Of a stretch of DNA of 36,456 nucleotides, positions 1-7,551 are shown piece after piece. The notes below the pieces were generated by a model, which saw only the letters and a program-made list of their open reading frames with translations, was not told the DNA's origin and did not search any database. Positions within the stretch are counted from its first letter, which is position 1. Every line of letters starts with the position of its first letter. The stretch lies in contig NZ_ANOG01000010.1 in assembly GCF_000346295.1 (NCBI RefSeq), positions 1-36,456 of the forward strand. Direction: 5' to 3'. The DNA comes from Rhodopirellula maiorica SM1. GTDB lineage: Bacteria; Planctomycetota; Planctomycetia; Pirellulales; Pirellulaceae. Position numbers and translations under genes: made by a program.

Positions 1-2
1 AG

Positions 3-2627
3 CCCTATCGTGACGGCATCTTCCAATCGCAAACGCCAGCCGGATTGAACATCGACCAGCTGTTCATCAATGGAGTCAGCCAGCGAATGGCCCGCTACCC
101 GAACTATGATCCGGCGAAAAAGGCCGAGCCCTACCAGGGATACTCGGCCGATGCGTTTTCGAAAGAGCGAGCGGCGCATTGGAAGAATCCTGCTGGCGGG
201 TACATCCACGCCATGCACCGGGCCAGTTGGGGTGGGTATCACTATCGGATTACTGGCAAAGATGAATCCGGCGAAGTCACCTACGAAGGCGGCTGGCAGA
301 ACAATCGCCAGATGGGCATGCACAAAGACTATCGGATGGTCGAAAATATCTTCGAAGAACTGGACGCCGCGGGCGAATGGTTCCACGACGCTTCCTCATC
401 AACGCTGTACTATCAGCCCGCTGCTGACGTCAACCTGGACACCGCAAAAGTCGAAGTGGTGCGGTTGCGTCACCTGATTGAAATCAATGGCAGCGAAGCC
501 AATCCTGTTCATCATATGACGTTTCAAGGCTTCACGGTTCGGCACGCGGCACGAACATTTATGGATAGCAAAGAACCCCTGCTGCGATCCGACTGGACGA
601 TTTATCGAGGCGGCGCGATTCTGCTAACGGGTACCGAACAGATTCAGATTTTGGACACCGAGTTCGATCAGGTTGGTGGCAACGCCGTTTTCGCGAGCAA
701 CTACAACCGCGACGTGCTCGTGCAGGGTTGTCACATTCACGATACCGGTGCGAGCGGCGTGTGCTTTGTCGGCGATCCGGACGCGGTACGAGATCCGTTG
801 TTCGAATACGGTCAGACGAACGATCTGTCGAAAATTGATCGCACCGTGGGTCCCAAGACAAACAACTACCCGGCGGATTGCGTCGTGGACGATTGCTTGA
901 TTCATGGCATTGGACGCGTCGAACGCCAACCGGCGGGCGTGCAGATTTCGATGGCTCAAGACATCACGGTTCGTGATTGCTCGATCTACGATACCGCGCG
1001 TGCTGGCATCAACGTCAGCGAAGGCACGTGGGGCGGCCATCTGATCCAGCGCTGCGATGTCTTTGACACCGTTCTGGAAACCCATGACCACGGGTCGTTT
1101 AACTCCTGGGGACGTGACCGCTACTGGCGACGCGATAGTTTGACCACCTCACAAAAAGCGGTCGACGAAGATCCCCAACTGCCCTTCCTCGATGCGATGA
1201 AGACCACCGTGATCCGTGACAGTCGCTGGCGATGCGATCATGGCTGGGACATTGACCTGGATGATGGTTCGAGCAACTACGACATCTACAACAACTTGTT
1301 ACTCAACAAAGGACTGAAGCTTCGCGAAGGTTTTCGCCGCCATGCGTATAACAATGTGATGCCGGTGGGCTGGTTCCATCCGCACGTCTGGTTTCAAGGC
1401 AGCAACGATCGAGTCTACTCCAACATCTTCTCGAACAGGCACAGTCCGGCTCGCATGAGTCGACCGTATACCCGCGGCGAGACGATGGTGGATCGCAATT
1501 TCTTCGCGACCACCAATCCAGAGGTCCTCGATTTCTCAAAGCGACTCGGCTGGGATGCGAATTCACTCTTGGGCGACCCGATGTATGTCGATCCGGAAAA
1601 CGGTGACTTCCGAGTCAAAGAGGGCTCGCCGGCATTGAAGGTTGGCTTCGAAAATTTTCCGATGGACCAGTTCGGCGTCAAAAAACCCTCCCTGAAAGCG
1701 ATCGCTCGTACACCGGAGATTCCGGACTTGAAAACAAGCGAGAACAAGCCGACGCGGAAACAACCGCCGTTGGTGGAAAAGGTTTCCACGGCGTGGCAAG
1801 GAGCACTGCTACAGGATCTTCAGGAAGAGGATTTCTCGGCCTATGGAGCCAGCAAAGAGGAGGGCGGAGTGGCGCTGGAGAAAGTCACAGCAGACTTTGC
1901 GGCGGCAAAGGCTGGTTTGCTGAAAGGTGACTTGATCCAGGCAGTCAACGGAAAATCGGTTGCCAATATCAAACAGTTCCTACGGGCGGTGCAAGGTTCT
2001 GGCGACGAACCGCTGAAGCTCACGATCTTGCGAAACCAGAAGCCGATGGAGCTTTCGATTCAGCCATCAACGACGGTTGTGATTGAATCCGCTCAATCTT
2101 CTGTCGGCTTCAAAAAGCTGGTGCCGCCAGCCGCTTCGACGCACAAGATCACGACCAATAGGCAGACATCGAACGAGCCGCTGGCGACGTTGACCGACGG
2201 CAAGCTTGCGGCCAATTATGGCCCTGTGTTCGCTAACGGGATTAACGACGGCAAGTACAAAATGGATCTGGGTGCGGTCAAACCAGTTACAGCGATCAGC
2301 AGTTGGTCATTTCGTCAAAGCAAAAATCGCAGTGCTCAGAAGTTGACGATTTTCGCCAGTGATTCGGAGCAAGACCCCGGCTGGAATCTGGACAAGATGA
2401 CGCCGATTGGCACCATCGATACCGGTGTGGTCGACGAGAATTACACGGCGGCGTCGCTCCGCGCGGTGAATAACAAAACGCTGGGACATTTCCGTTGGAT
2501 CCTCTGGAGCGTTTCACCGGTCTCTGACCAGGGCGGCGGCGAGAATACAACGTTCCAAGAATTGGCTGTTGAGCTGGCAAACCCCACCGTCGGTTCGTTC
2601 CCGAAACCAGCCAACAATGAAGATTAA
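3..2627 (+). CDS. Right-handed beta-helix / PDZ / discoidin-like protein, 5' truncated
   Basis: The reading frame is open from base 3, so the true start lies upstream of the window. A TTG at 45 is only the first start-like codon. Residues below are counted from that TTG. About 150-520 is a parallel beta-helix (pectin-lyase-like) region: short repeated strands with Asn and Asp turns, e.g. 'VVDDCLIHGIG' and 'YDIYNNLLLNKG'. About 600-670 is a PDZ domain ('AAKAGLLKGDLIQAVNGKSV'). About 690-850 looks like a galactose-binding (F5/8 type C) sandwich with 'LATLTDGK' and 'TIFASDSEQ'. Beta-helix proteins of this kind in planctomycetes are usually exported and linked to polysaccharide binding or cleavage. 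No catalytic residues could be assigned. The export signal would be in the missing N-terminus. Class confident, substrate unknown. Confidence 0.85.
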   Translation, partial: PYRDGIFQSQTPAGLNIDQLFINGVSQRMARYPNYDPAKKAEPYQGYSADAFSKERAAHWKNPAGGYIHAMHRASWGGYHYRITGKDESGEVTYEGGWQNNRQMGMHKDYRMVENIFEELDAAGEWFHDASSSTLYYQPAADVNLDTAKVEVVRLRHLIEINGSEANPVHHMTFQGFTVRHAARTFMDSKEPLLRSDWTIYRGGAILLTGTEQIQILDTEFDQVGGNAVFASNYNRDVLVQGCHIHDTGASGVCFVGDPDAVRDPLFEYGQTNDLSKIDRTVGPKTNNYPADCVVDDCLIHGIGRVERQPAGVQISMAQDITVRDCSIYDTARAGINVSEGTWGGHLIQRCDVFDTVLETHDHGSFNSWGRDRYWRRDSLTTSQKAVDEDPQLPFLDAMKTTVIRDSRWRCDHGWDIDLDDGSSNYDIYNNLLLNKGLKLREGFRRHAYNNVMPVGWFHPHVWFQGSNDRVYSNIFSNRHSPARMSRPYTRGETMVDRNFFATTNPEVLDFSKRLGWDANSLLGDPMYVDPENGDFRVKEGSPALKVGFENFPMDQFGVKKPSLKAIARTPEIPDLKTSENKPTRKQPPLVEKVSTAWQGALLQDLQEEDFSAYGASKEEGGVALEKVTADFAAAKAGLLKGDLIQAVNGKSVANIKQFLRAVQGSGDEPLKLTILRNQKPMELSIQPSTTVVIESAQSSVGFKKLVPPAASTHKITTNRQTSNEPLATLTDGKLAANYGPVFANGINDGKYKMDLGAVKPVTAISSWSFRQSKNRSAQKLTIFASDSEQDPGWNLDKMTPIGTIDTGVVDENYTAASLRAVNNKTLGHFRWILWSVSPVSDQGGGENTTFQELAVELANPTVGSFPKPANNED

Positions 2628-2711
2628 TCGCCGAGCACGCCACCATCGGGGCGTCATGCGACTTAAGCAGCTAGGCAGAAGGCTTTCCGTATATTAGCCG
2701 CTTTGGCCGCA

Positions 2712-2832
2712 AGCAGGCTGTTGATTTAATGAAGTCTTTTATAGCAAGGGATGGCTGACGGACTACCTCGTCCGTCAGTGGTGTATCCGACGGACTAGGA
2801 AGTCCATCGTACGACTAAATCACCAGCCTGCT
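2712..2832. repeat. MITE-like hairpin element, 17-bp terminal inverted repeats
   Basis: Arms 2712-2728 (AGCAGGCTGTTGATTTA) and 2816-2832 (TAAATCACCAGCCTGCT) are inverted copies with one mismatch. The interior holds two further hairpins: TGACGGA/TCCGTCA around 2756-2777 and CGGACT/AGTCC around 2788-2809. No coding sequence lies inside. The structure suits a non-autonomous mobile element or a structured intergenic repeat. Only one copy is seen here, so mobility is inferred. Confidence 0.55.
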
Positions 2833-2839
2833 AGCCACG

Positions 2840-2915
2840 GTTCCGACATTCAACCGGGGCTAGCGACCAAACGGCTAACGGGATTTCACCCAATGATTCC
2901 TGCCTACCTGCTTAG
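2840..2915 (+). repeat. Dispersed intergenic repeat, copy 1
   Basis: About 75 bp beginning GTTCCGACATTCAACCGG and ending near CTGCTTA. It is nearly identical, with a few substitutions and one indel, to 17783-17856. It contains the palindrome GCTAGC, which can pair with GCTAGCC at 2830-2836 to form a 7-bp stem. It abuts the MITE-like hairpin. Function unknown; a recurrent planctomycete intergenic element is likely. Confidence 0.75.
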
Positions 2916-3049
2916 TGGAGTGACGAGACTCGTAACCTCGTCCACTACGGAGAAAACACTTGCTCCCAAAGGAATAAAGTTTGCTGGCGTTGCAAAGAGG
3001 ATGACAGGTTTTGCGTCTTGGGATGCAATCCGGTTCACGCACGGTTGCG

Positions 3050-3925
3050 TCAATCCGGGACGACGACGAATTGGCCCTCGCTGCGGACGTAGATCATGCA
3101 GTGTGTGTCGTCGTCGCACGAAACCCGATGGGTCATCTCGCCCTTCGAGCTGAAATAGCTACCGGGCGGCATGACCTTAATGTTGTCGATTCCATTTGAA
3201 CGGTAATTCGCTTGGCCCTCGATCACGACGGCGCGAAACTCGGATCCCTGGCTGCGAATTTTGCCCACAAAACCGACTGGTAGCTTGACGAGAGTTCCGT
3301 TGACCGGATCCGACTGCGGGTTGCCCCAAAGAAAAGCGATCTTCGATGGGTTCGCTGTTGCCGACGGCGCCGGCGGCTCGATCCACGATGTGCTTGATTG
3401 GCCAAGCCAAACAATGTTCGACGCGTCTACGTTGACCGGTCTTTCACCGTTATCAAAAGCCTCTTCCGTGGGCATGACAAGGTAAGGGCCTTTGTCGATC
3501 TCGATATACGCGATGGTCGTACCACGGGCAGCAGTGATATGAGGTTCACCAGCAGGCTGGGTCCAGAAAGCCCCAACGTGCATCCACATCGGTTCGGCAT
3601 CGGGATCATCGTTGTGAACCCCGCCAGCGATCACGACGCCACGGTAAGTGATATTGTGGATGTGTGGCGGAGATGAAAATCCGTCCACGAATTTCACGAG
3701 GAACCCGGTCGCTTCCGTTCCGGCTCGATCGCCCCAAAGGGTTGCAGCCTGCGGACTCGCGTCACCCCGGGCAGGATTGAGCGGCGTCCACTCGACATCC
3801 GACACCAGAACCAAGTCGGATGTCGACTCGGTTGTCGGTTCTTCAGCAAAGCCGTCGAACGCGGTCGCGCACACGCCGATTGCAAATACGAGCAGGACGA
3901 AAGCTTTGCTACAGGAAGGAGACAT
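3050..3925 (-). CDS. Exported bicupin protein (DUF4437-like)
   Basis: 291 aa. The N-terminus is a signal peptide: '[21 protein letters not shown]' hydrophobic core, then Ala-Glu-Glu as a likely cleavage region. Two tandem cupin-like beta-barrels follow. The first covers about 40-165 and has the metal-site-like '[17 protein letters not shown]'. The second covers about 180-288 ('[15 protein letters not shown]' and '[18 protein letters not shown]'). This arrangement matches DUF4437, a family of secreted or periplasmic bicupins without an established reaction. The first barrel keeps a His-x-His pair; the second has a single late His, so one metal site may be degenerate. It lies 114 nt downstream of the MDR oxidoreductase on the same strand and may be read through from it. 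Fold call good, function unknown. Confidence 0.8.
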   Translation of the reverse strand: MSPSCSKAFVLLVFAIGVCATAFDGFAEEPTTESTSDLVLVSDVEWTPLNPARGDASPQAATLWGDRAGTEATGFLVKFVDGFSSPPHIHNITYRGVVIAGGVHNDDPDAEPMWMHVGAFWTQPAGEPHITAARGTTIAYIEIDKGPYLVMPTEEAFDNGERPVNVDASNIVWLGQSSTSWIEPPAPSATANPSKIAFLWGNPQSDPVNGTLVKLPVGFVGKIRSQGSEFRAVVIEGQANYRSNGIDNIKVMPPGSYFSSKGEMTHRVSCDDDTHCMIYVRSEGQFVVVPD

Positions 3926-3959
3926 TGGTTCAATCTCGGTAAATGTTCAAGTGAGACGG

Positions 3960-4031
3960 TCGTGGATGAGCGGTCACGAGTCCCCGGTGGTTTGAAATGC
4001 GCGACCGACTCGTTGCCTCTCGTCCACGACG
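3960..4031 (-). terminator. Inverted repeat after the MDR gene
   Basis: GTCGTGGATGAG at 3960-3971 pairs with CTCGTCCACGAC at 4020-4031 with one mismatch. The dyad starts 9 nt beyond the stop of the minus-strand MDR gene and could end or attenuate its transcript. There is no T tract and the loop is long, so the role is uncertain. Confidence 0.3.
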
Positions 4032-4039
4032 TCAGGTGG

Positions 4040-5026
4040 TTAGTTGTCAACGACCACTTTGCCCATCGCTTTTCCGCTCTGCAATCGAGCGTAGGCCTGT
4101 CCAACTTCATCAAGCGAAAAACGTTGCTCATCCAGTACAGGCTTGAGTCCGCCAGATTCGCAAATCGAAGCGAGTTTGCGAAGGATTTCCCCGTGCTGTT
4201 CTCGCTTGAAGTTGTGCAGCATCGGAATCAACATAAACACGACATGCAACGACAATCCCTTGAAGTGAGCCGGAGTCAAGTCTAACTCGCACATCGAGAC
4301 AGTGGTAGCCACTTGGCCGTTCAGTGCAGCGGCTTCGAACGAGTTCGTTAGGTTGGCACCGCCAACCGAGTCGAATACCAGATCAAATCCAGCCCCATCG
4401 GTGTGTTTAGCCACGTACTGCTCGACCGTTTCGGTTTTGTAGTTAATGCCCGTGCCGCCGAGTTGTTCGATCAATGCCAATTGTTTCTCGCCGCCACCGG
4501 TGGAGTAGACTTCGGCGCCGAAGTGTTTTGCGAGTTGCAGCGCAACATGCCCGACGCCTCCTGAGCCGCCGTGCACTAGCACTTTCTGGCCTTGTTGGAT
4601 TCCAGCACGCATCAAACCTTCGTAGGCCGTGATCGCAACCAGCGGCAAGGCTGCGGCTTCTCGCATCGACAGATTCTTTGCCTTGTGGGCAATCAAGTTG
4701 CTGTCGGCCACCATGTACTCGGCTAGCGCGCCGGGCAAGTCGGCTAATCCGCCTGCGCAGCCATAAACCTCATCGCCGACTGAAAAATCGGTGACGCCAT
4801 CGCCAACGGCTTCGACCGTTCCAGCAAAATCCATTCCCAGAATCGCGGGCGTGTCAGGCGATAGAGGCAACTCTTTACCCATGCTGCGAATCATCGTATC
4901 GACCGTGTTCACGCTCGACGCGGCAATCTTCACCAGCACGTGGCCTGCTTTCACTACGGGTTTTTCAACGTCTGCCGCTTCAAACGCGGCGTTCTCGCCA
5001 TAGGACTTAATGAGCATCGCTTTCAT
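4040..5026 (-). CDS. Zinc-independent MDR quinone oxidoreductase-like protein
   Basis: 328 aa, normal length for the medium-chain dehydrogenase/reductase superfamily. The N-terminal GroES-like domain carries 'GMDFAGTVEAVGDGVTDFSVGDEVYG'-type sequence at about 64-90. The Rossmann domain has the nucleotide-binding loop 'VHGGSGGVGHVALQLAKHFG' near 150-170, typical of NADPH:quinone oxidoreductases. The four-Cys structural zinc loop of alcohol dehydrogenases is absent. The expected role is NADPH-dependent reduction of quinones or enones in the cytoplasm. It is transcribed divergently from an HxlR regulator 120 bp away, the classic arrangement for an electrophile-induced reductase. ATG start is preceded by AGAG-rich sequence. 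Superfamily sure; substrate inferred. Confidence 0.9.
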   Translation of the reverse strand: MKAMLIKSYGENAAFEAADVEKPVVKAGHVLVKIAASSVNTVDTMIRSMGKELPLSPDTPAILGMDFAGTVEAVGDGVTDFSVGDEVYGCAGGLADLPGALAEYMVADSNLIAHKAKNLSMREAAALPLVAITAYEGLMRAGIQQGQKVLVHGGSGGVGHVALQLAKHFGAEVYSTGGGEKQLALIEQLGGTGINYKTETVEQYVAKHTDGAGFDLVFDSVGGANLTNSFEAAALNGQVATTVSMCELDLTPAHFKGLSLHVVFMLIPMLHNFKREQHGEILRKLASICESGGLKPVLDEQRFSLDEVGQAYARLQSGKAMGKVVVDN

Positions 5027-5082
5027 AACTGTTTCTCTTTGGTTTGGGGGGAGTGAACCTTTGATTGCCTTTCACCGTGACT

Positions 5083-5101
5083 GTGCTCATAATACGAGTA
5101 C
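5083..5101. promoter_or_regulatory. Candidate HxlR operator in divergent promoter region
   Basis: GTGCTC (5083-5088), a 7-nt spacer and GAGTAC (5096-5101) form an imperfect dyad with one mismatch. It resembles the TACT-spacer-AGTA layout reported for YodB-type HxlR operators. A second GTACGTAC palindrome is at 5117-5124, just before the HxlR start. Position between the divergent genes supports a regulatory role; binding is inferred. Confidence 0.4.
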
Positions 5102-5146
5102 ACCACATACAGGCAAGTACGTACATTTCGGACACGTAGGCACAAA

Positions 5147-5506
5147 ATGGATACCAAGAACAAGGCCCGGCACACCAGTTATGTGCTGCCCGCCTGTCCC
5201 GTCGAAGCGACGCTGGAGTTGATCGGAGGCAAGTGGAAAGGCATCGTGCTTTTCTATTTGCTTGATGGACGACTTCGTTTTAGTGAACTCAAACGAAAAA
5301 TCGGTTGCGTCACCCAGCGGATGCTGACCAAGCAGCTTCGTGAACTCGAAGCCGCCGGTTTGGTCAACCGAATCGTCTACGCCGAAGTGCCGCCGCGAGT
5401 TGAATATGAACTCACCGAAGAAGGCAAATCGCTCCAGCCAGTCTTGATGGCCCTAAAGGAGTGGGGTGAAAAGCACGCGATGGATTTGATCTCCACACGG
5501 CAATAA
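5147..5506 (+). CDS. HxlR-family winged-helix regulator
   Basis: 119 aa, usual length for HxlR. Family marks in order are '[16 protein letters not shown]' (17-32), '[31 protein letters not shown]' as helix-turn-helix and recognition helix, and the wing '[15 protein letters not shown]'. Cys17, just before the first helix, sits at the position of the sensing Cys in redox-type HxlR members such as YodB and HypR. It is divergent from the MDR quinone reductase, so it probably represses that gene and itself until quinones or other electrophiles modify the Cys (inference from family and layout). A second, distinct HxlR is at 24095. Confidence 0.93.
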   Translation: MDTKNKARHTSYVLPACPVEATLELIGGKWKGIVLFYLLDGRLRFSELKRKIGCVTQRMLTKQLRELEAAGLVNRIVYAEVPPRVEYELTEEGKSLQPVLMALKEWGEKHAMDLISTRQ

Positions 5507-5574
5507 CGTCCTCAACCGCGACGATTTTTTCGACACGTGTCGCTGATCACGCCCCGACCGACATGCCCGTAACT

Positions 5575-5643
5575 CGTTTCACCGGTAGCCGCAGGTGACG
5601 TACGCGCCGGATATAAACGACGCCTCCGGCTATCGGTTTAACG
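5575..5643. repeat. REP palindrome A
   Basis: A 69-bp imperfect palindrome. The left arm starts CGTTTCACCGGTAGCCG; the right arm ends CGGCTATCGGTTTAACG. It belongs to the same family as 6404-6472, 6495-6564, 10336-10405 and 15139-15207. The left arm contains GTAG, the tetranucleotide known to be recognised in RAYT-linked REPs. Confidence 0.85.
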
Positions 5644-5706
5644 ACTCATACAATAGCAGAGTAGGCATTCGCCTCCTCAAGCAACGAACGATTGCCTCTC
5701 CTTGCT

Positions 5707-5736
5707 CGTTTAACCGGTAGCCGCAGGCGACGTCGG
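5707..5736 (+). repeat. REP half-element B
   Basis: Only the left arm of the REP family is present (CGTTTAACCGGTAGCCG then CAGGCGACGTCGG), 44 bp before the RAYT start. The matching right arm is missing, so this is a solitary half. Confidence 0.75.
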
Positions 5737-5779
5737 CGACAGCTAGACACGATTCATGCCCGCAACATAGGGGATCACC

Positions 5780-6400
5780 ATGGTTCACGCCTATCACATC
5801 ATTCTGCCAATGTACGGCTTTTGGCTGCCGAATGATCCGCGCGGATCGTGGTCTCATTTTGTGGCGAGTTGGGAACTCGCGTGCTTTGGAGAAACGACTC
5901 GCCACCTGGAACAACGCACGCTCGCACAGCTCTCGGACGAAGAGCTCGCTCACCGCGAAGCGGCCCGAAAAGCTTTGAGGTATCCGGCTGTTACTCTTAA
6001 CGGAAACCAGGCATTGTCCATCGCCAATGGATTTAAAGCGAAAGCGGCAGCCAGCAAATATCAGATCCTGGCTTGTTCGATTTTACCTGAGCATACGCAT
6101 CTGGTGATTGCTCGCCATCGCTACAAAATCGAACAAATTGCAAACCTGTTAAAAGGTGCCGCAACGCGACAGTTGATGGATGATGAAATACATCCACTTG
6201 CCAATCATGCAGGCTCCGATGGAAAGCCACCGCATGTATGGGCCGCCCATCAATGGAAATCATACCTCGACAGTGACGAAGCGATTGAGAATGCAATCGC
6301 ATATGTGATCGAGAATCCTTTGAAAGAGGGCAAGAAGCGACAGGATTGGCATTGGCTCTCACCCTATCGCGGCCTGGACAACGGATGGGTTACCTATTGA
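5780..6400 (+). CDS. REP-associated tyrosine transposase (RAYT)
   Basis: 206 aa. This is a Y1 (HUH-type) transposase of the RAYT/TnpA_REP family. The N-terminal strand 'YHIILPMYGFWLPNDPRGSW' (5-24) is typical. The metal-binding His-x-His is H105-T-H107 in 'LPEHTHLVI'. The catalytic Tyr is probably Y175 in 'NAIAYVIENPLKEGK'. These enzymes nick single-stranded DNA at REP hairpins and are normally domesticated, single-copy genes without their own IS ends. Here REP arms lie on both sides: a half-element 44 bp upstream and a full palindrome 3 bp after the stop. All motifs are intact, so the enzyme looks functional. The ATG start follows a GGGGATCACC stretch. Confidence 0.92.
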   Translation: MVHAYHIILPMYGFWLPNDPRGSWSHFVASWELACFGETTRHLEQRTLAQLSDEELAHREAARKALRYPAVTLNGNQALSIANGFKAKAAASKYQILACSILPEHTHLVIARHRYKIEQIANLLKGAATRQLMDDEIHPLANHAGSDGKPPHVWAAHQWKSYLDSDEAIENAIAYVIENPLKEGKKRQDWHWLSPYRGLDNGWVTY

Positions 6401-6403
6401 TGA

Positions 6404-6472
6404 CGTTTCACTGGTAGCCGCAGGCGACGTACGCGCCGGATGCAAACGACGCCTCCGGCTATCGGTTAAACA
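6404..6472. repeat. REP palindrome C
   Basis: A 69-bp palindrome that begins 3 bp after the RAYT stop codon. The left arm CGTTTCACTGGTAGCCGCAG pairs imperfectly with a right arm ending in CGGCTATCGGTTAAAC. Its close match to element A at 5575 makes A and C a flanking pair around the RAYT gene, and C may also serve as its terminator hairpin. Confidence 0.87.
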
Positions 6473-6494
6473 ACTCATATCAACCAGCGCAGAT

Positions 6495-6564
6495 CGTTTA
6501 ACCGGTAGCCGTAGGCGACGCATACGCTGGATAGAGACGACGCCTCCGGCTACCGGTTAAACGA
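6495..6564. repeat. REP palindrome D
   Basis: A 70-bp member of the same family: CGTTTAACCGGTAGCCGTAG on the left and GGCTACCGGTTAAACGA on the right. It follows element C after 22 bp, forming a REP cluster downstream of the transposase. Confidence 0.87.
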
Positions 6565-6576
6565 CTCATATCGAGG

Positions 6577-6614
6577 CGGCGGGTACAAACGTCGCCTTCG
6601 GCTACCGGTTAAAC
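6577..6614 (-). repeat. REP half-element E
   Basis: Only a right arm is present (ACGTCGCCTTCGGCTACCGG then TTAAAC). It points opposite to half-element B, so the RAYT region is bounded by oppositely oriented half REPs. It ends 16 bp before the stop of the convergent QorB-like gene. Confidence 0.75.
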
Positions 6615-6630
6615 AGATAGCGAGTGGAGA

Positions 6631-7485
6631 TCATTTGGGCTGTACGAGTCGCCGAAAATACTGGTCCCAACTTTGGTGAGGCCGTCCGGTGGCTTTCTCG
6701 AAATGGCTTTCGTTGTTTAACGCGCCGTTGCGGATGCCTTCATAGATTCCTGCGATAATGTTGCCTATGAATTCACCGAGCTCTGCGGCCCGGTCTTCTC
6801 GATACTCTGCGACGGACATCTTGCGGTATTTCAAGTCGGTTCCAAAGGCGGTGTTCAGGTAGTCGGCCAACTGTTGTTGCGTGATCGCTTCGCCATGCAG
6901 GTTGTAGGTTTGGCCGTTATGCTGCGATTGAGTTAGCATCCGCGCGTAGGCGTACGCCAATTCGCCGCGGGTTGTGTAACCGCACAATCCGTCGCCGGCA
7001 CAGTTCGCGATTTCGCCGCGTTCTTTGTATGTCTCGATGTAATCGACGTCGGGTTCGATGTAGATTCCGTTCCGGCCGATCACCCAGTCGAGCCCGCTGT
7101 CGCGAACGTCTTGTTCGGTTTGCCGATTGCTTTGCACAACGGGCGAGAAAGCGGTATCTTTTTCGGCTCCTTGAATACTGGTGTAGACGATCTTTTTCAG
7201 ACCAGCGGTCTTTGCCGCTTCGATCACGTTGCGATGTTGACCAATCCGTTTGTCTGGAGCGTCCATCCCGGATACCAGCAACACGGAGTCAACTCCTTGC
7301 AGTGAGTTTTCCAGATCACTTCGCAACGCATAGTCACCAGGGCGAATTTCGATGCCCAGCGATTCCGCTTTGCTGGGCGTTCGGGCGAGCCCAACGACAT
7401 TCTCCTTACCGACGATCTCGGCAGTGGCTTTAGCGATTTCGGAACCAAGCTGGCCGCTAGCGGCGGTCACGGCGATTTTTGTCAT
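6631..7485 (-). CDS. qorB: QorB-like NAD(P)H-dependent reductase (NmrA/atypical SDR)
   Basis: 284 aa. A Rossmann fold begins at once with 'VTAASGQLGSEIAK' (7-20), the atypical-SDR nucleotide loop. Next come 'VVGLARTPSKAESLGIEIRPGDY', 'VLLVSGMD' and 'QHRNVIEAAKTAGLKKIVYTS', which align with E. coli QorB (YtfG), an NADPH:quinone oxidoreductase. The active-site Tyr-x3-Lys of classical SDRs is absent, as in QorB/NmrA proteins. A GAGGAA ribosome site precedes the ATG. It lies 66 nt after the sulfatase/sulfotransferase fusion on the same strand and may end that transcript. Expected role: cytoplasmic reduction of quinones. Family strong, substrate inferred. Confidence 0.85.
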   Translation of the reverse strand: MTKIAVTAASGQLGSEIAKATAEIVGKENVVGLARTPSKAESLGIEIRPGDYALRSDLENSLQGVDSVLLVSGMDAPDKRIGQHRNVIEAAKTAGLKKIVYTSIQGAEKDTAFSPVVQSNRQTEQDVRDSGLDWVIGRNGIYIEPDVDYIETYKERGEIANCAGDGLCGYTTRGELAYAYARMLTQSQHNGQTYNLHGEAITQQQLADYLNTAFGTDLKYRKMSVAEYREDRAAELGEFIGNIIAGIYEGIRNGALNNESHFEKATGRPHQSWDQYFRRLVQPK

Positions 7486-7551
7486 GGAATGTTCCTCGAC
7501 GATGTCGGAAGTACGGGCAGGTTTTGTTACTTGAAAACGAATAGGATCGGA

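Noticed and set aside
5531-5542. 12-bp palindrome CGACACGTGTCG after the first HxlR
   Set aside because: It might be a terminator stem or operator, but it has no loop, no T tract after it and no adjacent promoter; too short to claim.
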